Shown here piece after piece: positions 54,001-64,000 of a stretch of 64,000 bases of DNA. Every line of letters begins with the position of its first letter. The stretch's first letter is position 1. The notes under the pieces are model-generated. The model made no database searches, was not told where the DNA came from, and saw nothing but the letters and a program-made list of their open reading frames with translations. The stretch spans positions 186,001 to 250,000 of the forward strand of contig JAEBUN010000027.1 of assembly GCA_023014365.1 (NCBI GenBank), read 5' to 3'. The DNA comes from Lepiota brunneoincarnata. Lineage: Eukaryota > Basidiomycota > Agaricomycetes > Agaricales > Agaricaceae. The position numbers and the translations under genes were made by a program.

Positions 54001-55387
54001 CAATGTTGTCAAGTACAAGGCCAGGCTCGTCGCGCAAGGATTTTCGCAGGTGCCTGGAGTAGATTACTTCGACACATTCGCTCCAGTAGCACGTCTGGCA
54101 TCGATTCGGGCAGTGCTGGCCATCGCAGCAGCAAGGGACATGGAGTTGCACCAGATAGACATAAAGGGTGCTTACCTAAACGGTCAGCTGAACGACAACG
54201 AAGTTGTCTACATGTCACAGCCTCCTGGTTACCGCGATCCCCTACATCCTCACAAGCTCTGCCGCCTCCAAAAAACTCTCTACGGGGTCAAACAGTCTGG
54301 CCGACGATGGTATCAAAAATTATGCGAGATCCTGGTGGACAATCTTGGCTTCACGAGATGTGAAGTCGATCAGAGTGTGTTTTTTAAAGATACACCTCCT
54401 GATCTCACCATCATTCTAGTCCATGTCGATGACTGCACACTGGCAGCCACTAAAATCGCTCTAGTTGCCTGGACAAAGTCTGGAATATCCGGCTTTGTTG
54501 AAATTTCGGACTTAGGAGAGCTGCACTGGCTCTTAGGCATCGAGATCAAACGAGACCGCGCAAACCGAAAAATTTTCATGTCCCAGCGATCCTACATTGA
54601 CGCCTTGCTTCGTCGCTTCGGTTTGGAAGATGCCAAACCACTCAGTGTGCCTATGGACCCATCCACCCGCATTACGGTTGACGCAGCACCGAAATCGACA
54701 GCCGAAATTGCTCGGATGGCCCAAGTTCCTTATCAGGAAGCTGTGGGCACCCTCATGTATGCTGCCCTAGGCACTCGTCCCGACATCGCATACGCCATCC
54801 AACACCTCTCCCGCTATCTAAAAAACCCGGGCAAGGCTCACTGGGACGCTGTCAAACGCGTTTTTCATTACCTCAAAGGCACTCGAGAACTTTGGCTCAC
54901 TTATGGAGGCCATGGCCAAGATCTTACAGGGTACAGCGATGCAGACAGCAACATGGCCGAGGACCGTCGCGCTACGTCTGGTTATGCGCCCATTATCAAT
55001 GGAGGGGCTGTTTCCTGGAGTGCGAAATGGCAGGAGATAGTCACTCTATCAACTACGGAATCTGAGTACGTAGCAGCAACCCATGCAGCTAAAGAGATTC
55101 TTTGGCTGCGCTCCCTTATTTCGCAGGTTTTCGGCACCCCCCTTCCCACCACCACTCTCTTCTCGGACAACCAGTCCGCGATCGCGCTTGCGAAGGACCA
55201 TCAATATCACGCGAGAATGAAACACATTGACATTCGGTATCATTTTATTCGATGGATCGTTGAGGAAGGAAAATTAAGGCTAATTTATTGCCCTACCGAA
55301 GAAATGGTTGCCGACGTTTTTACGAAGGCTCTCGCGTCGCCGAAGGTCAAGCATTTCACTCGAGAACTTGGCCTGTCCTTGGCTTGA
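51065..55387 (+). pseudogene. Copia Gag-Pol polyprotein, five stops
   Basis: A single frame of 1440 codons without a shift. Gag is at the start, with a knuckle CHNCGIPGHYAYEC (about 51843-51884). Protease has ELFDSGTSRHIS (about 52217-52252). Integrase has WLGHIAPAAM, HSDVWGPA, HSDRGGEYTG and NGIAERRNRT. RT has IKGAYLNGQL and VHVDDCTL; RNase H has GYSDADSNMAED, TTESEYVAA and KHIDIRYHFIRW. Stops are TGA at 51458, 52625, 52898 and 53978 and TAG at 52808. The four TGA codons sit where family members commonly have Arg, so CGA-to-TGA change is the likely cause. Confidence 0.93.
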
Positions 55388-55394
55388 GGGGGAG

Positions 55395-55677
55395 TGTAGG
55401 AATTTTACAAGCCAGTGGACAGTTGACGCGACGTCGGCTGGACTCTCTCGTTAGTCTCTATTTGGACATGGACCCTACTTGTGCAAATCGCGATCTTGCG
55501 ATTTATTTACTATTTTATTTCTATTCCCATTCAGTAAAACTTCGGTTACCTGGCATACGGACACATAGCTAGGCTTTCCTCAGTACTTGTGCGTATAACG
55601 AGTGACTGAGGTGAGCATCCACATTTACATCCACTATACTTATGTTAAGCTTATGTTCGTAGTCTTATATTCTTACA
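55395..55677 (+). repeat. 3' LTR of the copia element
   Basis: 283 bp, same ends as the 5' LTR; followed by TGTTA. The stretch 55683-55978 beyond holds no feature I can see. Confidence 0.95.
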
Positions 55678-55983
55678 TGTTATTTACCATAGAATGTAAA
55701 ATAAACCGACGTTGCTATACAGGTATAATAGTGCGTCCATACGAGTACCTACAGTGTCCATTGGGAATGTGAAATAAGTCATACAAAAAGGATAGACAAA
55801 AGAGAGAGAGAATGTTGAGCTGTATACTCGTATTTTGACAGTGATGAGGGAAGATATGGTGGGCAAATGCCTCAATGGACTGGCAAGGGGTGAACTGGGG
55901 GAGGACTGGCTGCAAATGACAGGAGGGTCTCACCATGACGCTGTCCTGCTCTGCCGGTGGCGTCACCACCTGCACAGTGTAGG

Positions 55984-56685
55984 TGTTATGAATAGTCCGG
56001 ATCGAGAGGAACAGGAACAACTATTCAACTTTACAAGATGGGTACAGGAGACCACAGACCAGTTACGAGCACAGGAATATGAAGACAAAGAAGGGGAATA
56101 TTATAACGCCATGCAGGACCTGGCAAGAGAAGTGGGAATGGAGATAACTCTGGAGGATATTCTGGAATACCCTGAGGATGAAGAGGACAGCCATGGATCA
56201 ACTGATCCAATCTCTGATGTAGATGGAAGTACCGAGAGAGTGGAGAGCGAGAATGGAGGAGACTCCATGGAGATAGAATCAGGAGAAGGAGATTATGAGT
56301 CAGAGGAAAGCGATGGAACATCGCACAGCAGCAAGAACGAGGACACTGACTCATTGTAATATAAATAACAGTAGGATGCCATCAGCTAGGATGTGCATCA
56401 TGGCCAAGACTGTGGACAACCAGTAGAACAGCTCAACTACCTATAACAAGTATATAGTATCTCATAGGTATATAAGGCCTGTACAAGTAGAGATTAAAGC
56501 CCTAAGCTTTAATCTTGTTAACAGCGGTTGTTAACCCTCTCTGCCTTAACTTGGTGTGTTCCCTCGTTATCTCATTGAGCGCGATCCACTAAGCTCTACA
56601 AGGCCAACTGTCTCAGACACCTTGCAGAGTGATTGAAGGCCGTCTCCAGTTATCCTCGGCTACAGAAGGAGCATGGATCATAACA
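55984..56685 (+). repeat. Solo LTR of family GA (702 bp)
   Basis: Begins TGTTATGAATAG and ends ATCATAACA; GTAGG at 55979-55983 and 56686-56690 is a perfect duplication. It is more diverged from the complete GA LTRs than the 12938 copy. Confidence 0.95.
55988..56359 (+). CDS. LTR-encoded acidic ORF, diverged copy (123 residues)
   Basis: Same start and end words as the GA ORF (MNSPDREEQEQLFNFTRW ... DTDSL), with one codon inserted near the C-terminus. Still open despite many base changes, most of them synonymous. Confidence 0.55.
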   Translation: MNSPDREEQEQLFNFTRWVQETTDQLRAQEYEDKEGEYYNAMQDLAREVGMEITLEDILEYPEDEEDSHGSTDPISDVDGSTERVESENGGDSMEIESGEGDYESEESDGTSHSSKNEDTDSL

Positions 56686-56690
56686 GTAGG

Positions 56691-58447
56691 AATACAAGTT
56701 GTTGGACTATGTTCGTCCCTTCTATCCAGAATAGTCCTACCTTCTTTAGACACGTATTTAAATTGATGTTTGTGATCTGCACGTCCTCAGTGGTTATATC
56801 CCATTCACCTCTGAGAATGTGTACTGAGAGGTACCTTTACTACAGGTTATGGGCCCCATGCTTGTGCACTCTTGAGGGTTGTATCTTTGCCTTCATCAGT
56901 TTCTATTGAATTCCTTGGAAGCTTTATCTGCATATACTCAACTTCCTCATGTTTCCCTTGATGCATACACATATATATTCCTTAATCATGTCTCACACAC
57001 AACTGCTTCACTGAATTCACACATCCAACACTGAACAACTCATTGAAACTGCAGTCATACTGGATTCTGGAACCGACCAACAATGACATGACGGATACCT
57101 GAGGCCATTTTTGTTCCCACATTGATTCAGATTCCACTTTTGTTACCCATAATTCTACTTCCAAACCATCTCAAGTTTTTCATCATAATAACACCATGCA
57201 TTCTGCTTGGTGGGCACATCTGGCGAGGCATGAACCAGATGCTGATTCTTGAGTAGGCATGATGTGTTGGACAGATATACACCTGACCTGCATTTGAAGA
57301 GCTTTGAATGCAGGTACATAGATGGACCACAGATAACTGAAAGACAAAACAAGTTGCCATGGTCTGAGGCTAGGATAATTAACAGCGACAGATATTCTTA
57401 CCTGGGAGTTTTGCGCAAGAGGGCCTTGTGGCGGTCTTGCTCAATTTGTCAGGCCACGTATATTGCATGCTTCAAACCAGCCTGATTCACATTGGGTGCT
57501 ACTTGAAGCTTGAACTTAAGCACTTCTCCCACGGACTGCTGCCACTGCCCACATGGAGTCTTGTGGTGCCCATGCTCATGAAGATTATCCTGTCATCACT
57601 CTCATTCCAGCCAGATGTCAATAGTCCTGATGTCACTCTCAAGTATTGCCATGTCATCGACAAGACCCTCAACAAAAATGAGTGCAAAGCCATTCCTCCT
57701 TCCATGCGAGCATATTAGTCATTTCTTTTCCACTGTTTTTCACCAGACTCAAGGGAGGAGAGGGGCCTGGGTGTGCTTGATTGACAAGATCTTAATGGCT
57801 GCAACCCCTGGTGTTGAATTCCTCAAATGTAACTGGTTCATGACTAGAGTCTCCTTGAGCTTGTTTGAGGGAATAATTTAGTGGTTAAATAATGTTGCAA
57901 AACATGGAATGGTGCCTTGGGAAGAGGATGAGGGATGTAATGATCACTATGATGCCCAGTCTCCAGGAACCTTGATGATATTGTTGTTCACCACTCGAAG
58001 AAGAACTCCACCCCTGCCACTTCTGCCTAAGGAGATGTTTATTACGCAAAGAATTAGACCCCCCCAGCTAATTATGACGGGATTTCTGAGGTGGCACTAA
58101 CAGAAGCAGCGGACTGCCATTTTGGTCCAAGTAATGAAACCCTGTCAGGAGGATCAGAATCAGACACAAGGGGGGGTGTATGTTGGTTCTGGTTTATCTC
58201 ACCGTTACCTTTGATGCTCTTATTCAGGGCCCTAGTCCACATCTTTCATCAACACTAGGGCAGTTCATGCCAAATAAAACTGGCACCATTGTGTGCCAAC
58301 TTGCACTGTAGATGAACAAACAACATGTTTTTAAACTCATGAGACAAAACTGGCTAGCACCTGCATGGCTCCCATATGCCCACTTAACTTTCCACAAGGC
58401 AAAACTGGAACTTGAACTTTGACAGTAGATATCAGTATCTAGATGCC
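56691..58447. other. Decayed sequence with a copia-like primer site
   Basis: GGTTATGGGCCCC at 56845-56857, preceded by CTACA, looks like the LTR end and primer site of another copia element, otherwise unrecognisable. Short frames only in the rest. Confidence 0.45.
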
Positions 58448-58614
58448 TGACATTAGTTTGCAGTATTAATGATGACCATATGCATTGTTCATCAGGTCCA
58501 TCCCATGCCCAGTGCACCTGTTTCTGGTATAGTCCTGGAAGACACCAGGTCACCCCTTCACTTCCAATGATAAATTTGCCGACCTGCTAGTAGCGCATAA
58601 TGTCAACAGCTCTA
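58448..58614. repeat. Unclassified repeat, copy 2
   Basis: Matches 45143-45307 with insertions and many CpG changes (CATAATGTCAAC against CATAACGTCAAC). Confidence 0.65.
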
Positions 58615-59281
58615 CACTGTGAGACCCTAGGGGTTGTAAAATACGACTGTTAAAGAGTGAAGTGTGTAAATAGTTACAGATAGTGTTGTTTCTCAAGATG
58701 TAGGAAAAAACACTGTTTTCGGTAAGGTCATTTTCAATGGTAAGTCTCGATATTTACGCCAAATAATGTCATGGGTATAACAATGTAATATATGGTGGTC
58801 CAGAGGAGTGGTAAAAACACCTCAAAGGGGGGGAATAGGGTATACCATACATATTATTGTTTTTCAGGCCTTAGGAAAGCGCAACAGTTTTAGTAAGATC
58901 GCTTTTCATTGGTAAACATGGATATTAAGTATTGGAATATGATACTGGAGGTTTTATGTCATCAGCAGGAGAGAAGGATCTACTTATAGCACTCATCCTG
59001 TTTGGCAAGCTGGTGGGTTAGACGAAATATTAGCAGTATTCAGGCATCTGTTTGGCCACAGCCCATAGTTGTTGTCGTCATCATTATTTGTCAACGAATA
59101 CCAACCCTGACAATGGAGTGTAGCATTTGATGAACGAGGTGCAGACATGTTGTAAAAAAAAAACCGGAGCTGTACCTTTATATCCAAATTATAATCGTTC
59201 TCAAGTTTCAAGTTAGGATGGAGTGAGGAAAAATAAAGTGCGACCTCGTCACTGTCACACGTGTTTGCATCAACGTCGCAT
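58615..59281. other. Non-coding stretch with a diverged duplication
   Basis: Two related blocks occur near 58700-58750 and 58865-58915 (CACTGTTTTCGGTAAGGTC against CAACAGTTTTAGTAAGATC, each followed by CATTGGTAA or CAATGGTAA). No gene seen. Confidence 0.5.
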
Positions 59282-59395
59282 CCATCACCACACCTGCCCC
59301 CAACCGCCATCATCACACCCGCCCTCAGCCGCCATCATCACACCCGCCCTCAACCGCCATCATTACACTTGCCCTCAGTTGCTATCACAGCTCCC
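59282..59395 (+). repeat. 25-bp minisatellite
   Basis: Units start CCGCCATCATCACACC at 59304, 59329 and 59354, with partial units on both sides. Between here and 60010 I see no convincing gene. Confidence 0.85.
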
Positions 59396-60009
59396 AACAA
59401 CATGTATTATTATATTTATTCACGCAATCCACGTGCAAATGCAAACCTGAGTGGAGGGGAGAGGAAACGAGTGAGACAGGCGCTGGAAAGGGTGGTGGTG
59501 GACTTCAGGGATGAACTTTTGCAAGTTCTTGGAGATAGGAATGTGGATTGGGTCCTGATGTGAGTATTCGATGAAATAAATTAGATAGCTGATGAAAGAG
59601 GGAGGTTTAGGGGTGAAAAACATAGCTCAGATACCGATAGCCGCCGCCACTGGACAGTGCGGGCGTTCAACAACGAGCACGCCGTTGCGACATTCCATCT
59701 TTATGGACACAATGGCGCATCGCCAGGGGCGCAGCTTTTCGTGAATGGAGGAAGATGGAGGGTCGGGGGAAAGAGTCTGGACGAGGTGGCATGTTATGAC
59801 TGGTGAACTGTCGGGGCGATCTATAAAATTGTATCATTATATCTTGATGTATTTTTTGGCATTTTTTGGACGGTCTACGAGCAATTTCAGTTGAATCGAA
59901 CAACTCATCAACTGGGTCTTCACCGTATAGGCACCTTTGTTGCCCGTTTCTCTGCAAATAGTGACTTTCGCTGTATGCTGGTCATAACGCACTCACCTCA
60001 TCACAGAAT

Positions 60010-60459
60010 GTTTTTGGTTTGTAGCGCCTGGACTTGTGTAGTGAGGGTAATATGAGTGGTCGAACTGTTGCGATAGGATGGCTTTAAGGGTGGAGACATT
60101 TCCACATTCACATTCAAGGTCGCTTTTGCATAATCGTAGATCTTTGTTGGCATCACGTAGTTCTCATTCTCGCTTCTTGAGGTCCATTTTGATGTCCATA
60201 ATTTCACGAGCATGCCACTTTTTGAGGTTCTCGATCTCGTCAGAGGCATTAACAAGCTCTCGGCGTTGATTAAGTTCTTGCGATCGTGCAGTAGCAAGGT
60301 CGCGAGAAAGGGCGACATGGTTGGCCTGCAGCTCTGCAGCTTTGGCCCGCTCTGCCTCCATATCCATGGCCAGATGGGCGGCATCAACTGCCCTTGCAGA
60401 TTTGATGGAAGTGAGCTGTTCCTGTAACTCGGAGAGGACTGTGGAAGAAGCACCTTCAC
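60010..60459 (-). pseudogene. Kinesin-14 (Kar3-like) stalk fragment
   Basis: The minus strand encodes a coiled coil: STVLSELQEQLTSIKSA, ELQANHVALSRDL, ELNQRRELVNASDEIENLKK, then after a TGA ELRDANKDLRLCKSDLE, STLKAILSQQ and, one frame over, THITLTTQVQALQ. From memory the last words match the stalk before the motor of fungal Kar3 kinesins. No motor domain follows. A stop and a one-base shift make it a fragment, perhaps captured by a transposon. Confidence 0.45.
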
Positions 60460-60660
60460 AGGACTGACGACACTGCTAATGCACTCGGTTTCCTCTCTCC
60501 TATCACCTTCATCACCTCAGATGAGATCAAGGCCAAGGCGGCAGCTGCACGAATCGTCCACTCAAATTACTCATCCAAGATATCTGAGAGACACCAAGTA
60601 CATAGCTACTGGCCTGTAATGGCGGACTTGAATGGTTTGCAAATCAACACGATCGGAGCC

Positions 60661-63600
60661 TTAATCCACCTGGATCTCCATATCAGGGCTTCGATCTACA
60701 ATGGCCCACGCACCCCTGTCTAATATCCTTCCAACAACACACTGCACTGTACTTAGATCAACAACTTCATCAACACCACAATCCTTATTACTGTAATAAT
60801 AAATGCCACTCTTCTGTGTTGCCTTGACACCACGAATAAGTGCCAGAATAACGGTCGTTGGCATGGCTAAGTTGAGTTGTGGTGCGGACGGGAGTTCCAG
60901 AACTAGGATACGCTTTAGTTGGCCAAAGAAATCACATGGCCTGAATTCTGGTGTTCTTCTCTTTCGGTGAGCATGCCGATCCACAAGTTGAGTATACTGG
61001 AATGAAGAACATTCAGATACCATATGCGGGAAGGGGCATAGCACTCAACTTGCACAAAGGATGCATCCCGGCTGTCCTCTCTCTTCCCAACTAAGTCACG
61101 GGCAATCATGAGATCACCTCCTTCAAGACGAGTTACTCTGCCATACTGGACGACGGGCTGATCTTGTTTTATGACGGATTGAATAGCTTGCTTTGTGACA
61201 TCAAAGCATGTCGCTAAAGAAGCTAGAACTTTGTTATATATGGGTGGGGGGAGGGCCTCACACCGTCGTGGGGCGGAAAACATGTAGAGGGGGTCTGTTT
61301 GCAAGCAAGTGATTAAGCGACAACGACAAGATGACAGGTTGAACATACATAAATCATGAACAATTTGGTCCGCTTTCTTCTTGTCAGGATCCAAAGATAG
61401 CACTTCGTAAAGATCATATAATAATCGTATTTGATCTAGTTGTGCAGTTGCCACGACAAAGGTGTTGATGGATTCGTAAGGGTAGCGTCTACTTCTGATC
61501 GATGGAAGCAGAGTGTTACAATGATGCTCCATAGGAAATGCCCAATACGTCCAGACAGGACCCACCACCTGGATACCCCATGCAATATGAAGAATGGCAT
61601 GGAGGGTCAGAGGACAAGCAGAGAGTCGAACAGGGTCATTTTGATAGTATAGCCTACATTGATTTAAGTATAAGAGCACAACGTAGAAGGCAGATACTCA
61701 CTTTTCATACATCTGAACCCAAGACTTGAAACCCTCATCAATCTGTTTCAAGTTCTCTTCCATGAGCTCAAACAACAAGCAGAGCTTCAAAGGTTCGACA
61801 AGCTGCATGAAGTGGTCATAGTACTTCACAGTTTGTGAACCTGCCACGAAGCACAACTGGAGCAATATAAAGTGTCCAAATGGCATACATCTCGGCAGTC
61901 ATTTGTGACCGTTTAGTTGCAATGTTGGGTACTGAAGCTCCAAAAGCTGCCAGAATTGTTGTGCCACATGCTGCTGTAGCTGCGCCGATTTCATTCCAGA
62001 TTTGTGTTGCAATAGCATAGCCTTTGCCCTGGTGATCTAGGTCCTTGAACTCACAAGTCCAGAACAGAATGAGGTTAGGGATCAAATTTTCCCAAATGAG
62101 GTGCATGAAGTCAAATGGGAATGAAGATGGGAATGAGAGCGAGGATATGGTACTGAGGATCGGTATCCCTTTGATGCCATATCGTTTGGCGAGTTCCTCA
62201 TGTACGGTGTTACTGGGGGCCATTTCCACAGCGCAGGCTTGCTCTAAAAACTCCTTGTGAGTGTGAATGGGGAGGTCGGACGGGTTGTATTGAAGGGGAT
62301 TTGCTTCGGGAAGCTTATCTCATCGAAGAGGGACGTAGTAAGTGCAAGAGTGTGAGCATATCCCTTTGATGTTGCAGATATGGCACGGACTAATACCATT
62401 CTGCCCTTTCATGCGTGTGATCAGAGCCATGGCCGGAATGTCACCAAATGCTATGATGAGATAGGCATGAAGTGAGAATAACAATTGACTGATGGCATCG
62501 AAAGCTTTGACGCCTATTTCAAGCTGAATGAGTTCTTGAGCAAGTGGCCAGCAGAATGAATCCCAATCCCAAGGCTTTTTTGGACCTGGGACTGTACCAA
62601 CATGAATGTGGTAATGTTTCTGAAAACGTATTTTGGGGGGTAGATTGTAATTGATGAGGAGGATGGGCCAGCATGTCTTATCACGCTGTTTGAATGGAGC
62701 AAAGCCGTCCGTTGAAAGACCGAGGGCGATGTCGCGCTCATCGGAGAAAAAGAACATGGGATGACTTGTGTCAGGGATGAGAGTATTGAGCAAGGACTGA
62801 TAATGGAAACCATCGAATATGTCCTTAATGATGCCAGACTTGTGAATGTGTTCACCCCGATAACGCATCTTTTGCGTGTGTGGGGTTTGCTGACATAGCT
62901 CATAGGCAAGGGATGAGGGGAAGGTACCCGAATGTCTTGCGTGGCTTTCCATTAGTTGTGTATCGCAATTCCTTGCAGTTGGGGCATTCAGTGAGGTCTT
63001 CATATGGCCCAACAAAGCAAACACAGCTGTTTATACAACAGCTGTATTGTATGGGCTGAAATCCAGACAGGGATCAAATGCGCTTCTTGGTCATTTTCAG
63101 GCTGACCTGATTGCTGCCTGGAAAAGCTTTACGGAGTCGACTAAAGGTGCGCTCAGTTATGTGGTCCTCCACCTTGAGCGTATAGCTACAAAGCAGATTA
63201 AGGTCCGAATCCCCCAAAGCATTCGCATCTGAAGTATTGTTAGCAAGGCAGGTGATTCATGAAGCAAGGACAAACCTGTGGATGTGGACGCCGCTTCATG
63301 CTCAAATTTTTCACCAAGCATGTCCCAAGAGGAAATGCCAGCTACCTCAGACCCCACAAACAAACCGTCATCTTCGTCAACCTTGCTGTCTTCATCGTTC
63401 TCACAGGTTTCATCACTCTCGCAGGCTTCATCGCTCTCGCAGGCCTCAGGCTGGGAAGCTTCAGGCTCAGCTCCGGCAGCACCACCAAATCCCTCATCTT
63501 CACTGTCGGTATCATTCCTATAGGCAGGCCCAGAACCATCATCTTGCAGGTGGCCATTTCCCCATTGCTGCTCCATCACGCGCCTGATTCTATCCACAAA

Positions 63601-64000
63601 CCTGTCTAACTGGCGCGTAGATGGCAATATATCAGGGAAGTTATCATCATGATTTTGTTCTAGTGCAGGGAGGGGTTCTGTGAGGTCCATATCGGCTTGA
63701 GAGGTAGGAAATTTCTCAGGAGGTTGGTACACCTTGGGTTGGGCTGCCTTAATCTGCTTGCGGCTGCCATCCTGGTCAGAAATGGATTGCAACTGCTTTT
63801 TGGAGTCTCTCTTCCGGTGGTCCTGAGGCGGAATTTGGGAATGTCAGAGATTGGGGGGGAAGGAAGTGTGTCCCAGCTGTTCTTGCTCTGCCAGGACACT
63901 CACTCTGAGTGATGTCTTTCCACGGCCGTTCAAATGGTTTCGTTTCGTAGCATGTGTTACAAGCAGGCCACAACTGCAGGTGCAGAGGACAGACATGGTC
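60661..64000 (-). pseudogene. Plavaka-type (CACTA, TNP2-like) transposase, N-terminus beyond the window
   Basis: Segments in order from high to low: Cys/His-like N-terminal words (CTCSCGLLVTHATKRNHL and GKTSLRV near 63900-63960), an acidic linker (63790-63340), the TNP2 core (63024-62320: DIALGLSTDGFAPFKQ, VPGPKKPWDWDSFCWPL, SPCHICNIKGI), the middle part (62229-61700: TYSHFMH-like region and FKSWVQMYEK) and the C-terminal part (61679-60661: LYDLYEVLSLDPDKK, GVDEVVDLSTVQCVVGRI). Frame changes between segments can be introns or decay. It would mobilise a CACTA-like element by cut-and-paste; no terminal repeat is recognised at the 60661 side. Confidence 0.8.

Larger units (their letters stand above)
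50688..55677 (+). mobile_element. Ty1/copia retrotransposon, complete structure, inactive
   Basis: LTRs at 50688-50970 and 55395-55677 (283 bp each) with TGTTA at 50683-50687 and 55678-55682. One long pol frame (51065-55387) in copia order: gag, protease, integrase, RT, RNase H. Five nonsense codons inactivate it. A purine tract GAGGGGGAG (55386-55394) precedes the 3' LTR. Confidence 0.96.

Noticed and set aside
59448..59490. LSGGERKRV, an ABC-transporter signature-like word in a plus-strand frame
   Set aside because: No Walker A or B motif or transporter text on either side; the following residues do not fit the family, so it is taken as chance.
60467..60660. Plus-strand open stretch with protein-like content (ITSDEIKAKAAAARIV)
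   Set aside because: Short, no start or family match, and it lies next to the Plavaka gene on the other strand.

Overview
The window looks like a repeat-choked stretch of a filamentous basidiomycete genome, probably Agaricomycotina. The evidence is: spliced genes with 48-73-nt GT-AG introns, Ty3/gypsy chromoviruses, a Ty1/copia element, a Tc1/mariner element, a Plavaka-type (CACTA, TNP2-like) transposase, and strong CpG-to-TpG/CpA decay of the older copies. Only one convincing resident gene is present, a 13-exon type-B carboxylesterase at 45709-48001. No rRNA, CRISPR array or convincing tRNA gene was seen.

Layout. Names used below are local labels. 1-4921: right part of gypsy element G1 (pol, a three-exon antisense gene, 3' LTR), inserted in an integrase of family GC (4922-6255). 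7184-8428: solo GC LTR. 8436-14784: a GB gypsy copy on the minus strand, broken by a solo GC LTR (10711-12017) and a solo GA LTR (12938-13635). 14785-19803: a GC gypsy remnant on the plus strand, itself split by an unidentified 1.88-kb insert (15883-17761). 19804-23762: decayed sequence. 23763-34432: a GB gypsy on the plus strand carrying a GC solo LTR (24713-27261), which holds an intact Tc1/mariner element (25482-26727), and a fourth-family solo LTR GD (32596-33105). 35283-43524: complete, apparently intact GA gypsy with 698-bp LTRs that look identical and a CTTCC target duplication. 45709-48001: carboxylesterase. 50688-55677: complete but nonsense-ridden copia element with a TGTTA duplication. 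55984-56685: solo GA LTR. 60010-60459: kinesin-14-like stalk remnant. 60661-64000: Plavaka transposase, running off the window.

The most unusual biology is in GA and its relative GB. Both carry coding sequence after pol with a shared tandem zinc-knuckle signature. In GA this region has two long overlapping frames, and one of them runs through the polypurine tract into the 3' LTR, ending in an acidic ~122-residue module that each LTR also encodes from its own ATG. That module stays open in solo LTRs and its codon differences are mostly synonymous. Both GA and GB also have a perfect 12-nt match between the LTR just downstream of its TATA box and the bases next to the LTR end, which fits Tf1-like self-priming of reverse transcription. 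G1 carries a separate spliced gene, antisense to the element, with a Cys-rich motif and its own TATA box. Decay is dominated by CpG transitions, as expected where repeats are cytosine-methylated.
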